Of a DNA stretch of 64,000 nucleotides, positions 25,017-34,297 are shown one piece after another. Position numbers and translations under genes: made by a program. Under the pieces are notes generated by a model. It was not told where the DNA came from and made no database searches. It saw only the letters and a list, made by a program, of their open reading frames with translations. The stretch lies in assembly GCA_949299565.1 (NCBI GenBank), contig OX437086.1, positions 600,919 to 664,918 on the forward strand. The letters run 5' to 3'. Every line of letters begins with the position of its first letter. The stretch's first letter is position 1. Source of the stretch: an uncultured Bacillota bacterium. GTDB lineage: Bacteria > Bacillota_I > Bacilli_A > RFN20 > CAG-826.

Positions 25017-26638
25017 AGAAATTCTTTTCTTTATGTCACGTCATTTTTAAAAGCGGGAATTTTTTCGGTTCCTCGACGAAAAAGAAGAAAAATCGTTACA
25101 CATCTTCTTCTTGGATTTTTGTCCTTCTTCTTTTGGTCGTGATTGCCGGGGCCATCGCTTTTTCTAATTATGTACAGTTTCGATCGTATTTGGAGATCGG
25201 TCTAATTTATGAAGGAGAGAAGATGATTTATGTTTCTTCTCTTACGATTTCCTTAGTTATCTCCTTTATTCTTTCTTTTGCCACTTTCTTCATGAGCGGC
25301 GATGATTCGCGCTTTTTGTCTTTGCCGTTGAAACCTCTGTCTTTGTTTTGGGCTCGTTTCTTTGTTACTTCCCTTATGAGTCTTATGATGGCGGTTGCCT
25401 TCATTATCCCCTCATACATCGTCATCAACATTTTCATTCCTTTTAACGCTTGGACTTTAATAAGCCTTCTTATCTCTCTTCTTTATGTTTTGATAATCGG
25501 TGAGGGATTGGCCTTCATTATCGGGAATTTAGTAGGGCTTTTTATCAATATCGGGCGTCATAAAAATATTTTCCTTCTTTTGGTCATTGTTTTTTCAATC
25601 GGTTTATACGCTTTATGCTTTTTAAGCGGCTTCTTTGTGGGAGATCTTTTCTCCTCAATCGGAGATATCCAAGAGATGCCCGATCCCGCTTTTTCGATCT
25701 TTGAAGTTTTAACGCCTTGGGATTTCTTGCTATACCTCCCGCTTGTTTCTTTAACTTCTAGTTCCTTAAATGCTTTGATTTATGCGCTTTATACGCTTTT
25801 AACAATTTTGGGATTGTTTCTCCTTTTATGTTTGGTCGCGCACACCTTATATCTTGGAAACCTTTTAAAAGGCTTAAACGGCACGTCAAAACGCAAAATC
25901 AATCGTGAAAAAGAGGAAGCGCGCATAAAGAAAAGCCGCAATGGCACACCCTTTTTAGCGCACCTTTCTTATGAAATTAAAACTTCCTTCCGCAGCATGC
26001 TTCTCATCTTTAACTCCTATTTCCCGAATTTATTGATGCTTGTTATCAGCGCGGTTATTTATGGTCTCTTTCTTTTCAGCGGACTAGAAGGAGGGGCAAA
26101 AGAAATTTTAACGATCGTTCTTTCTTTTGCCTTATATCCGATCGCTTTTGTTACGCCTTCCATCAGCGCCTTTAATTTCTCAAAAGACGGAAACTCACAT
26201 TATCTTTTAATGAGCCTCCCTCTTAAAAAACGCAATACCTTGCTTGCGAAAAGTCTCTCAGGATTCCTTTCGAATTTCTTAATTTTCTTTGTTTTTTCGC
26301 TTTTGCTTTTAATCAGCAACGTTCTCCCGCCTCTTGAAAGCGTTCTCATGCTTTTGAGTTTTTTCTTTATCGCTTTTTATCTTAATGGTTTCGATTTCTT
26401 GCTTGATGGATTGCATCCTTCATTTGATTGGAGCAGCGAAACCCAATACGTAAAAAGACCCTCGGTGTTTTTGCCGCACATGGGTCTTGTGTTCGGGCGG
26501 ATGGCCCTCAGTTTCGTTTTCTATTTCTCGTTCTTGTTGAACGGCATCAATCCGTTATATGCCTTGATAGCGCTTCTAGCAATTGACGTCGTGCTTTTTG
26601 TGCTTCCGTTATTGTTTATCAAGAAAATCAAAGCCTAA
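25013..26638 (+). CDS. ABC-2 type transporter permease
   Basis: A 541-residue polytopic membrane protein with about 12 hydrophobic segments in two halves, separated by a charged cytosolic loop near residues 295-320 (KRKINREKEEARIKKSR). It pairs with the ATPase just upstream. Motifs such as FFMSGDDSRFLSLPLKP resemble large ABC-2 exporter permeases of Bacilli. The 3' end overlaps the convergent typA gene by 4 bases. Confidence 0.82.
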   Translation: MKKFFSLCHVIFKSGNFFGSSTKKKKNRYTSSSWIFVLLLLVVIAGAIAFSNYVQFRSYLEIGLIYEGEKMIYVSSLTISLVISFILSFATFFMSGDDSRFLSLPLKPLSLFWARFFVTSLMSLMMAVAFIIPSYIVINIFIPFNAWTLISLLISLLYVLIIGEGLAFIIGNLVGLFINIGRHKNIFLLLVIVFSIGLYALCFLSGFFVGDLFSSIGDIQEMPDPAFSIFEVLTPWDFLLYLPLVSLTSSSLNALIYALYTLLTILGLFLLLCLVAHTLYLGNLLKGLNGTSKRKINREKEEARIKKSRNGTPFLAHLSYEIKTSFRSMLLIFNSYFPNLLMLVISAVIYGLFLFSGLEGGAKEILTIVLSFALYPIAFVTPSISAFNFSKDGNSHYLLMSLPLKKRNTLLAKSLSGFLSNFLIFFVFSLLLLISNVLPPLESVLMLLSFFFIAFYLNGFDFLLDGLHPSFDWSSETQYVKRPSVFLPHMGLVFGRMALSFVFYFSFLLNGINPLYALIALLAIDVVLFVLPLLFIKKIKA

Positions 26639-28467
26639 TTTTCTAAAAGCGCGCGTTTTTTAGCATCGGCTTTCTTTCGTTCCGCGGTTTCAAGAATTCG
26701 TTTGCGGAGGCGGAGCGCGTGCGGAGTGACTTCCAATAATTCATCGGGGTTTAAATAGTCGAGAGCGGCCTCGAGAGACATTTTGCGGGGCGCTTTCAAA
26801 ACGACGGTATTTTCTTTCGTAGAACTTCTGATATTGTTCATCGGTTTTTGCTGCGTGCAGTTGACGGCTAAATCGCTTGGATAACGGTGTTCGCCGACAA
26901 TCATTCCTTCGTAACATTCTTCGCCGGGCGAAATGAACATCGTTCCGTGCTCTTCGACTTTTTCAAGAGCAAAGGCGGTGGACAATCCTTGGTTGACGCT
27001 TACAAGAACGCCGAGAGAACGCGTTCCGACTTCTTTTAAGAAACGCGGACGATATTCTTTAAAGGTATGGTTGATGATTCCGTATCCTTTCGTCATCGTT
27101 AAAAAGTTAGAGACAAACCCGATTAAACCGCGTGACGGGATCACATAATCTAAACGCGTATTGAGTCCGTCGTCATCCATGTTGACGAGGGCCGCTCCAC
27201 GTTCGCCGAGCGAGGTCATGACATCGCCGACAAAAGCGTTAGGAACATCGATTCGAAGGTCTTCATATGGTTCCATTCTTTCTCCGTCGATTTCTTTTTC
27301 AATCGCTTGCGGTTTTGAAACTTCTAATTCATAACCTTCGCGGCGCATCGTTTCGATGAGAACTCCTAAATGCAATTCTCCCCGGCCAGAAACAATCCAA
27401 CCTTCTTTGTTGGGGATTCTTTGATAGCGGAGCGAAACGTCTTTTTGCGTTTCGTGATGGAGACGTTCTTCTAAAAGTCGCGCGGTGACGAATTTTCCGT
27501 CTCTTCCCCGGAAAGGCGAAGAATTTGTAGCAAATTCCATTTCGAGAGTCGGCTCATCGACACGGAGCGGCGGAAGCGTCTCTAAATGCAACGGACTGCA
27601 TAAAGAGTCAGAGACTCCGATATCCGGCAAACCGGCAATTCCGATGATGTCGCCGGCACTGGCCTCGTTTGTTTCTTCTTTGCTCATAAGCGAGAATTTA
27701 TATAACTTCAAAACCTTAAAGTCCTTTTTCTCGCCATTGTGGCGGATGTCGACTAAGGAATCGCCGACTTTAATCGAACCGCGCTTGATGGTGCCGATGC
27801 CGATTCTTCCGACAAAATCGTTATAGTCGAGGAGAGCTGTTTGCATGAGGAAAGGAGCGTCGGGATCGTTATTTTCAGGCGCTGGCGTATAGCGGACAAT
27901 CAAATTGAGAAGAGCATCCATGCCGGGCTTTTGACTTTGCGGATCAGGATCAAGAGATGAAGTGTTAGCAAGGGCGGAAACGTAGCAAACGGGGAAGTCT
28001 AATTGACTGTCATCAGCTCCGAGTTCAATGAAAAGATCGAGCACTTCATCGAGCGCCTTGCTGGGATTTGCGTTTTCACGATCGACTTTATTGATGACGA
28101 CGATCGGTTTTAAATGATTCTCGAGGGCGTTTTTTAAAACAAAACGTGTTTGCGGCATCGTTCCTTCATAGGCGTCGACGAGAAGCAGACACCCATCAAC
28201 CATATGCATGATGCGTTCAACTTCTCCTCCGAAGTCAGCATGCCCTGGAGTATCAACGATATTTATCTTTGTTCCTTCATAATTGATGGATGTTGGTTTA
28301 GCTAAAATCGTAATGCCGCGTTCATGCTCAAGAGGGTTACTGTCCATCGCCCGATCATTGAGTTTACTAGGATCACGCAAAGCGCCATAATCAGCAAAAA
28401 GCGCATTCACTAGCGTAGTTTTGCCGTGGTCGACGTGGGCGATGATTGCAATGTTTCGAATATCCAT
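26635..28467 (-). CDS. typA: Ribosome-associated GTPase TypA/BipA
   Basis: TypA/BipA is a translational GTPase that acts in 50S assembly and stress adaptation. At 610 residues it has the full family length. The G domain has AHVDHGKTT at 10-18, the switch sequence [25 protein letters not shown] and NKVDRE. TypA-specific blocks [14 protein letters not shown] and [13 protein letters not shown] are present. The ATG is 17 bases after a -10 and lacks a Shine-Dalgarno. It is transcribed against the surrounding genes. Confidence 0.96.
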   Translation of the reverse strand: MDIRNIAIIAHVDHGKTTLVNALFADYGALRDPSKLNDRAMDSNPLEHERGITILAKPTSINYEGTKINIVDTPGHADFGGEVERIMHMVDGCLLLVDAYEGTMPQTRFVLKNALENHLKPIVVINKVDRENANPSKALDEVLDLFIELGADDSQLDFPVCYVSALANTSSLDPDPQSQKPGMDALLNLIVRYTPAPENNDPDAPFLMQTALLDYNDFVGRIGIGTIKRGSIKVGDSLVDIRHNGEKKDFKVLKLYKFSLMSKEETNEASAGDIIGIAGLPDIGVSDSLCSPLHLETLPPLRVDEPTLEMEFATNSSPFRGRDGKFVTARLLEERLHHETQKDVSLRYQRIPNKEGWIVSGRGELHLGVLIETMRREGYELEVSKPQAIEKEIDGERMEPYEDLRIDVPNAFVGDVMTSLGERGAALVNMDDDGLNTRLDYVIPSRGLIGFVSNFLTMTKGYGIINHTFKEYRPRFLKEVGTRSLGVLVSVNQGLSTAFALEKVEEHGTMFISPGEECYEGMIVGEHRYPSDLAVNCTQQKPMNNIRSSTKENTVVLKAPRKMSLEAALDYLNPDELLEVTPHALRLRKRILETAERKKADAKKRALLEN

Positions 28468-28484
28468 ATTTTTTACCGTCAGTG

Positions 28485-28490
28485 ATTATA
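28485..28490 (-). promoter_or_regulatory. -10 element of typA
   Basis: TATAAT on the - strand, 17 bases before the typA ATG, would give a leader of about 10 bases with no Shine-Dalgarno. Confidence 0.5.
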
Positions 28491-28534
28491 AACTTCTTAG
28501 ACGCTTTTGGGGTAGAAAGCGTTTACGGAATAGA

Positions 28535-28540
28535 TATAAT
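28535..28540 (+). promoter_or_regulatory. -10 element of glycosyltransferase gene
   Basis: TATAAT lies 51 bases before ATG 28592, giving a leader of about 45 bases that carries AGGAAAAAG near 28579 as ribosome site. It points away from the typA promoter. Confidence 0.5.
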
Positions 28541-28591
28541 AAGGTGACGCTTATGGAAATAAGTAGTGTTTTATTTTAGGAAAAAGTTGTT

Positions 28592-29944
28592 ATGAGTGGT
28601 GGTGAAATAGCGTATCGCGTCTTTGAGATTATCAACTATGTCGTCATTATTCTCACAACAATCGGTTTCGGCTTCCAACTCGTGATGATTCTTTTCTTTT
28701 GGCTCAAAGAAAAGAAATTTAAAGAAGCGAAAACGCTTCATAAAATAGCGGTCCTGTTCCCGGCTCATAACGAAGAAAGCGTTATTTATGGTTCAGTCCG
28801 CGACATTTTTGAAAACCAGGATTATCCGAAAGAACTTTTCGAAGTCTTTGTTGTCGCCCATAACTGCGAAGATAAGACGGCTGAATTAGCTGAAAAAGCC
28901 GGTGCGCACGTCATTGTTTATAACGATCCGGATCCGAAAACGCATACGCTCGGCAACGCGCAAAGACGGGGGATCCAGGAAATTTTAAAAGACGAGAGTT
29001 TTGAAATCGTAATTAAGTTGGACGCTGATAACCGCCTTTCCAGCAATTATTTAAGAGCGATGAATAACGCTTATGAAAGCGGCGTTTTGATCGCTCGCGG
29101 ATTTGAAGCTCCGCTCAATGGAACGCAGAATACCTGGACAGCCGTCAGCGCCGCCTATTATATTCGCGATTCGCGAATCGCTTGCAACTTCCGCGAAAGA
29201 GCCCATTTAGATTCAATGCTTTGCGGTCCAGGAATGACGATTGCCACTAGCGTTTTAAGAAAAATACCCGGAGGTTTTGACGCTTTATCAATCTCGGAGG
29301 ACGTTGAATTTACAATCAATCGTCTCTCTGAGAATTATCGAATTCATTATGTCGGAGAGGCGATCGTCTATGAGGATCAACCTTCGACGATGAAAGATAC
29401 TTATGCGCGTCTTTCGCGAATGGGGCACGGACTTCATAATTTGTTTTGGAAGAAGGGCTTTAAACTTTTTGGTCATTTCTTCAAATCCGGGCGTTGGAGC
29501 AACATCGATCTCTTCGTTCAGTTGATGTTTATCCCGATCGATGTTTTGTGCATCACCTGGTTCCCTCTTTATTACATCGCTTATGCAATCATTCACATCA
29601 TGAACGCTTTCGGGGCTACAGCTGGCTTCCTCGGCTTTATGACGGCGTTAGAATCTTATAGCGCGATTTGGTCGCTTCTTTTAATGGCGGTCGGAGTCAT
29701 TCTCAGTTTCTTGATTATCTATTCCTTGCAAACTTATGCCGCGGTCGCTTTATCGCGGAAAAAGATCGGAATGGATACTTTCAAGGGGATGAAGCGGGGG
29801 ATTTTCCTCTCTGCTCCTTTTATGCTCTTCTATGGCGTTTCCGTTCTTTTCGGGATTTTATTCCGCGCCAAGTGGAAAAACGTCCACCGAAACGCAGTGC
29901 CCGAATCCTTTAGCGGAAAAGCAAACGACGAAAAAAAAGAATAA
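28592..29944 (+). CDS. Membrane glycosyltransferase, family GT2
   Basis: A 450-residue inverting glycosyltransferase. There is one N-terminal helix (IINYVVIILTTIGFGFQLVM). The GT2 catalytic domain has FPAHNEESVIYGS near 55, the DxD-type KLDADNR, the acceptor-site SEDVEF and a QxxRW-like segment LSRMGHGLHNLFW. At least three helices follow. The layout is that of processive or polyprenyl-linked enzymes building cell-surface glycans. The product is not predictable. Confidence 0.86.
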   Translation: MSGGEIAYRVFEIINYVVIILTTIGFGFQLVMILFFWLKEKKFKEAKTLHKIAVLFPAHNEESVIYGSVRDIFENQDYPKELFEVFVVAHNCEDKTAELAEKAGAHVIVYNDPDPKTHTLGNAQRRGIQEILKDESFEIVIKLDADNRLSSNYLRAMNNAYESGVLIARGFEAPLNGTQNTWTAVSAAYYIRDSRIACNFRERAHLDSMLCGPGMTIATSVLRKIPGGFDALSISEDVEFTINRLSENYRIHYVGEAIVYEDQPSTMKDTYARLSRMGHGLHNLFWKKGFKLFGHFFKSGRWSNIDLFVQLMFIPIDVLCITWFPLYYIAYAIIHIMNAFGATAGFLGFMTALESYSAIWSLLLMAVGVILSFLIIYSLQTYAAVALSRKKIGMDTFKGMKRGIFLSAPFMLFYGVSVLFGILFRAKWKNVHRNAVPESFSGKANDEKKE

Positions 29945-29964
29945 ACGGTTTCTCTTGAGATTTT

Positions 29965-30546
29965 ATGGATTGGATAAATGTTTTTTTGACGGCTCTTTCG
30001 ATGTCAGTGGACGCGATGACGGTCGGGGCCTTAGACGGAGTTCAAGAAAAAGGTTTATCTTTCAAGAAAAGCGCGCTCATCGCCTTAACTTTCGGTCTTT
30101 TTCAGTTTTTGATGCCTTTGATCGGTTATGCGATCGGTTTTTCTTTTCAAGAAATTTTAGAGGCTTGGATTCCATGGATTGCTTTTGCGCTTTTGACGCT
30201 TCTGTCTCTTAAATCCTTCTTCGAATGGTTTAAGAATTATCGGGCTTATAAACGCGGTGAAGGCGAAGCGATTTCGCCTCATAAACTCAAAATTCAAGAA
30301 ATTTTAGTTCAGGGAGTCGCGACCTCAATCGATGCCCTTTGCATCGGTTTTGTTTATCTGAGTTATCCTTTAAACAACGCATTGATTGTTTTTGCAATCA
30401 TCGGGATCACAACTTTTGTTTTGACGTTATTGACTTCTTATTTCGGCAGCAAAATTGCCGGAAAATTGGAGAGATGGTCGTCGCTTGTGGCCGCGCTTGT
30501 TTTCCTTGCCATCGGATTAAAAATTCTCTTAGAAGGAATTCTTTAA
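29965..30546 (+). CDS. mntP: MntP-family manganese efflux pump
   Basis: A 193-residue protein with six predicted helices in two similar halves. Each half carries the family's acidic helix motif, SMSVDAMTVGALDG and QGVATSIDALCIGF, where the Asp residues line the cation path. MntP exports Mn(II). Only 20 bases separate it from the preceding gene, so the manganese riboswitch often found upstream in other species is absent here. Confidence 0.82.
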   Translation: MDWINVFLTALSMSVDAMTVGALDGVQEKGLSFKKSALIALTFGLFQFLMPLIGYAIGFSFQEILEAWIPWIAFALLTLLSLKSFFEWFKNYRAYKRGEGEAISPHKLKIQEILVQGVATSIDALCIGFVYLSYPLNNALIVFAIIGITTFVLTLLTSYFGSKIAGKLERWSSLVAALVFLAIGLKILLEGIL

Positions 30547-30575
30547 TTTTTCCTCGCAATCCTTGTTTTTTCGTG

Positions 30576-30664
30576 TATAGTCTTACCTGCAGCCTTGCGT
30601 TGGAATGATTTCTTCTCCGAATCTTGCTTCGCATGCGCCATGTCAAAAGAAAGGAGAAAAAAGT
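30576..30664 (+). promoter_or_regulatory. rpsO promoter -10 and leader
   Basis: TATAGT at 30576-30581 is the best -10. The transcribed leader to ATG 30665 is about 75 bases with AAGGAG near 30653. Short pairings (GCG/CGC, TTGGA/TCCGA, TGC/GCA) could form a multi-branch fold like the S15 autoregulatory sites of other Bacilli, but the helices are short. Confidence 0.35.
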
Positions 30665-30934
30665 ATGGCTCTCAATAAAGAAGAGAAAAAAGTCCAAATC
30701 AAGAAATTTGGAAAAGACGAAAAGGACACCGGTTCCAGCCAAGTCCAAGTCGCTTTATTGACCAAGCGGATTGAGCAATTGACGCTTCATTTGAAGACGA
30801 ACGCCGGCGATAAAAACGCCCGCCGTTCATTGTTAGTTCTCGTCGGAAAACGGCATAGCCTCCTCGCTTATTTAGCGAAGCACGACTATGAAGCTTATGA
30901 GAAGCTCATTCAATCCTTAGGTTTAAGGAAGTAA
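30665..30934 (+). CDS. rpsO: 30S ribosomal protein S15
   Basis: S15 is a primary 16S rRNA binder that organises the 30S platform. The 89-residue protein has the normal length and motifs (DTGSSQVQVALLTKRIEQLT, RRSLLVLVGKRHSLLAYL). ATG 30665 with AGAAAGGAGAA upstream is used rather than an in-frame ATG at 30605. rpsO followed by pnp is conserved widely. Confidence 0.97.
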   Translation: MALNKEEKKVQIKKFGKDEKDTGSSQVQVALLTKRIEQLTLHLKTNAGDKNARRSLLVLVGKRHSLLAYLAKHDYEAYEKLIQSLGLRK

Positions 30935-30938
30935 AAAG

Positions 30939-30962
30939 AGATGCCGCGAGGCATCTTTTTTC
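30939..30962 (+). terminator. Rho-independent terminator after rpsO
   Basis: AGATGCC/GGCATCT stem with GCGA tetraloop and a following T run, 5 bases after the rpsO stop. Confidence 0.92.
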
Positions 30963-30990
30963 TTTCCCTCTAGGGCGCTTCTAGAAACTA

Positions 30991-30999
30991 TGCTAAAAT
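30991..30999 (+). promoter_or_regulatory. Extended -10 promoter of pnp
   Basis: TGC followed by TAAAAT forms an extended -10 about 36 bases before the pnp start. The -35 region is not recognisable, as expected for extended -10 promoters. Confidence 0.5.
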
Positions 31000-31034
31000 C
31001 ACTCCCGTTAAGATAATGATGAAAGAAGGAAATG

Positions 31035-33239
31035 ATGAAAAAAGTTTATGAAACAAACTTTGCCGGACGGAGTTTAAAAATTGAAACCGGCGAAATTGCA
31101 AAGCAGGCTGACGGAGCGGTCCTCGTTCGTTTCGGCGATACGGTCGTTTTATCGACAGCGTGCTGCTCCAGCGAACCGCGCGAAGGCGATTTCTTCCCTT
31201 TGACGGTCGACTATATCGAAAAACAATATGCGGTTGGACGGATTCCGCAATCCTTTTTAAGAAGAGAAGGGCGCCCAACAGAATTGGCGACTTTAAACGC
31301 TCGTCTCATCGATCGTCCGATTCGTCCGCTTTTCCCAGAGGGCTTTAGGAACGACGTTCAAGTCGTCAACACCGTGATGTCTGTTGATCTTGACAATAAT
31401 CCGGCGATGACGGCGATGTTAGGAGCTTCTTTAGCTCTTTCAATCAGCGATATTCCTTTCGATGGTCCGGTAGCGGGCGTCTATGTCGGACGCGTTGATG
31501 GAAAATTGATCATCGATCCGACGGAAGAAGAGAGTAAAAAGAGCGACATCAATTTGGCAGTTGCCGGAACTGAAGAAGCGATCATGATGGTCGAGGCTGG
31601 CGCCAATCAAGTCGATGAAGAAGGAATGCTCGATGCGATCATGTTTGGTCATGAAGCGATTAAAGAGCTATGCCGTTTCCAAAAAACAATCATCCAAGAA
31701 ATCGGACACGCGAAACGGGAAGTCTCGCTATATAAGCCCGATCCTTTGATCGCCAAGGATATCGATGATCGGATCAAGGAACGGATGATCAAAGCGATTT
31801 CAATCTTCGATAAGCTTGAACGCCAAGATGCGATCGACGCTTTAAAGAAGGAAATCATCGACGATTACGAAAACCGCGAATATAAAAACGAAAAAGAGCG
31901 GAATCTTATGATGTTAATGGTCAATGATTTGCTCGAAAAGATGGTCGCGAACGAGGTGCGGCGCTTAATCACTGAAGAAAAGATTCGTCCAGACGGCCGA
32001 AAAGTTGATGAGATTCGTCCGCTTGACGCACAAGTTGATATTCTACCGCGCGTGCATGGTTCGGCGATGTTTACCCGTGGACAAACGCAAGTCATCGGTA
32101 CGACGACTCTCGGACCTTTAAGCGATGTCCAAGTTATCGACAATCTCTCGCCCGAAACAGAAAAACGTTTCATGCATCAATACAATTTCCCGCCTTATTC
32201 AGTCGGTGAAATCGGAAGAATGGGAAATCCCGGCCGCCGGGAAATCGGGCACGGAGCTCTCGGCGAAAGAGCCTTGTCTTACGTAATTCCTTCCGTTGAG
32301 GAATTCCCTTACACAATCAGATGCGTCGCTGACGTGACGGAGTCGAACGGCTCTTCCTCTCAAGCTTCAATTTGCGCAAACTGCTTGTCTTTGATGGCAG
32401 CCGGCGTTCCGATCAAAGCGATGGTTTCCGGTATCGCGATGGGGCTTATTTCCTCCGGACCTTTGGACGGAGAGCATCCATATACAATCTTGACCGATAT
32501 TCAAGGACTTGAAGATCACTTCGGCGACATGGATTTCAAGGTGGCGGGAACTGAGAACGGAATTACAGCTTTGCAGATGGATATTAAAATCCATGGCGTG
32601 ACCCGTGAAGTTTTGCATGAAGCCTTGATGCAAGCTCATAAAGCGCGCGCGGAAATTCGCGAAGTGATGAAGAAAGCTTTGAGCGAGCCGCGGAAAGAAG
32701 TTTCTGAATACGCGCCGAAGATGGTTAGTTTCCATATCGACCCCGAGAAGATTCGCGAGGTGATTGGAACGGGCGGCAAGGTCATCAATGACATCATCGC
32801 CAAATGCGATAACGTCAAAATCGATGTAACCGATGAAGGGCAAGTAACGATTTATCACGTGAAGAAAGAAGCGATCGCTAAAGCTCGCCAAATGATTGAA
32901 GATATCGTTCGTGAAGCAAAAATTGGCGAAATTTATGAAGGCAAAATTGTCCGTGTTGAAGAATATGGCGTCTTCGTCAATCTCTTCGGCGAAACAGACG
33001 GTCTCTGCCACGTTTCGCGTCTTGCTTGGGATTATGTGGAGGATGCCAGCAAACTTTATCAAGTCGGCGACATCCTGAAAGTCGTCGTCATCGGACTCGA
33101 TGAAAAAGGAAAGATCAAAGTGTCGCATCGCGAATTCTTGCCGAAACCTGAGGGATATCAGGAAAAGAGCGAGAACAAGCCTGAACGCAAAAACTTCCAT
33201 AACAATTCACACAAAGGCGGGAAAAACTTCCGTCATTAA
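31035..33239 (+). CDS. pnp: Polyribonucleotide nucleotidyltransferase
   Basis: PNPase degrades RNA 3' to 5' using phosphate. Both RNase PH-like domains are present (GDTVVLSTACCS; RGQTQVIGTTTLGPLSD), then KH (KIREVIGTGGKVINDI) and S1 (GKIVRVEEYGVFVNLF) at the C-terminus, ending in a Lys/Asn/His-rich tail. Length is about 734 residues. GAAGGA ends one base before ATG 31032 and four bases before ATG 31035, so the second ATG is favoured. Confidence 0.97.
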   Translation: MKKVYETNFAGRSLKIETGEIAKQADGAVLVRFGDTVVLSTACCSSEPREGDFFPLTVDYIEKQYAVGRIPQSFLRREGRPTELATLNARLIDRPIRPLFPEGFRNDVQVVNTVMSVDLDNNPAMTAMLGASLALSISDIPFDGPVAGVYVGRVDGKLIIDPTEEESKKSDINLAVAGTEEAIMMVEAGANQVDEEGMLDAIMFGHEAIKELCRFQKTIIQEIGHAKREVSLYKPDPLIAKDIDDRIKERMIKAISIFDKLERQDAIDALKKEIIDDYENREYKNEKERNLMMLMVNDLLEKMVANEVRRLITEEKIRPDGRKVDEIRPLDAQVDILPRVHGSAMFTRGQTQVIGTTTLGPLSDVQVIDNLSPETEKRFMHQYNFPPYSVGEIGRMGNPGRREIGHGALGERALSYVIPSVEEFPYTIRCVADVTESNGSSSQASICANCLSLMAAGVPIKAMVSGIAMGLISSGPLDGEHPYTILTDIQGLEDHFGDMDFKVAGTENGITALQMDIKIHGVTREVLHEALMQAHKARAEIREVMKKALSEPRKEVSEYAPKMVSFHIDPEKIREVIGTGGKVINDIIAKCDNVKIDVTDEGQVTIYHVKKEAIAKARQMIEDIVREAKIGEIYEGKIVRVEEYGVFVNLFGETDGLCHVSRLAWDYVEDASKLYQVGDILKVVVIGLDEKGKIKVSHREFLPKPEGYQEKSENKPERKNFHNNSHKGGKNFRH

Positions 33240-33271
33240 GGAGGAGTCCGGTTTCGACCGGACTTTTTTAA
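33238..33271 (+). promoter_or_regulatory. Shine-Dalgarno separated from its ATG by a terminator hairpin
   Basis: AAGGAGG (33238-33244) overlaps the pnp stop. The hairpin 33245-33264 follows at once, then seven bases, then ATG 33272. If the hairpin is folded the Shine-Dalgarno is at normal distance from the ATG; unfolded it is 27 bases away. No other ribosome site precedes this ATG. Confidence 0.5.
33245..33269 (+). terminator. Rho-independent terminator after pnp
   Basis: Perfect 8-bp stem AGTCCGGT/ACCGGACT with UUCG tetraloop and a five-T run, 5 bases after the pnp stop and directly before the next start codon. Confidence 0.92.
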
Positions 33272-34297
33272 ATGATTAAACTTTTAGAAGCAGAATTACA
33301 TGACGTTAAAGGAATCAAGAGAGCCTCCTTCTCTTTTCCTTTTAAAACGCGTCTAGAAGAATTTAAGGAAAATGCGAATCTTTTAGGTTTCTATGGTCCG
33401 AATGGTTACGGCAAAAGTGGACTTATTAAGAGTTTTTCTCTTTTAAAGAGTTGGGCTTTGTCTCAGAAACTTGAAGATTATGTGTCGCTTATCGATGTTG
33501 AGGCTTCAAAATTAGAAGTCGTGCTTGATTATTTAGTTGAAGAAGAGACGACAAAGTTTTTCAAAGTTCTTTTCTCTTTTTCGAAAGAACAAGAAGCGAA
33601 AATCTCATACAAAGAGAGGAATGCTCGGAAATTCATAGAAGTCACTGAGAAAGAAGATTTTCCGTTCTTAAAATATTGGCAAGAATTGGATTTCTTTCCT
33701 TCCTTTATCGATGAGAAAAAGCCTTATGCAGAATTTTTAGAAAACGGAATCTATCAAGGTTCAAAGTCGCTTCTTGAAGAATTTCAAAAAGGAATCGCCG
33801 AACTTAATTATTTATTCCCTCTTTTGAGCGAAGGTTATCGCTTTGACTTGAAGGTAGAAGAAAGAAACGCTCAAGCTCTTTTTAAACTTTTCATCAGCAA
33901 AGATGGACGGATTTTTCCGCTAGAAGGCGAGAGTCACGGCTTAAAGAAACTCCGTCTTTTGTTAGCGAGCTTAACGCGTCTTTTCCGTGATTCTTCCTCA
34001 TTTTTAATGATCGATGAGATGGATGAAGGGCTCTTTGAGTATCTATTCGGCGCTTTGATTCAATTGATTGCTGAACGCGGACGCGGTCAATTAATTTTTA
34101 CAGCCCACAATCTCCGCCCGCTTGAGATTTTGTCAGCGCGTTCGTTTTACTTTTCAACTTCAGACCCGAATAATCGTTTCCGGCATTTTTCACTCGGAAA
34201 AAACAAGAATTTACGCGACGCGTATTTACGTTATCTCCATCTAGAAGATCCTTTGAAGATCAATCTCTTGCCGGCTCGTCTTTATGAAGAAGAATAA
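33272..34297 (+). CDS. AAA/ABC-type ATPase of an ATPase-TOPRIM pair
   Basis: A 341-residue ATPase of the SMC/OLD/AAA_15-like group. Walker A is GPNGYGKS at 42-49, and Walker B is FLMIDEMDEG near 245-252, followed by a His switch in LIFTAHN. The middle is charged and may form a short coiled coil. It overlaps the next gene by 14 bases. ATPases of this type beside a TOPRIM-like partner occur in phage-defence systems (OLD, PARIS AriA/AriB, RloB or AbiL-like). The match here is by architecture only. The gene has no promoter of its own that I can see. Confidence 0.75.
   Translation: MIKLLEAELHDVKGIKRASFSFPFKTRLEEFKENANLLGFYGPNGYGKSGLIKSFSLLKSWALSQKLEDYVSLIDVEASKLEVVLDYLVEEETTKFFKVLFSFSKEQEAKISYKERNARKFIEVTEKEDFPFLKYWQELDFFPSFIDEKKPYAEFLENGIYQGSKSLLEEFQKGIAELNYLFPLLSEGYRFDLKVEERNAQALFKLFISKDGRIFPLEGESHGLKKLRLLLASLTRLFRDSSSFLMIDEMDEGLFEYLFGALIQLIAERGRGQLIFTAHNLRPLEILSARSFYFSTSDPNNRFRHFSLGKNKNLRDAYLRYLHLEDPLKINLLPARLYEEE

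Noticed and set aside
29945-29964. Manganese riboswitch before mntP
   Set aside because: Only 20 bases separate mntP from the previous gene, too few for the riboswitch.
32367-33200. Long open frame antisense to pnp (277 codons, - strand)
   Set aside because: It lies wholly within pnp, has no ribosome site, and its composition is the mirror of pnp codons.
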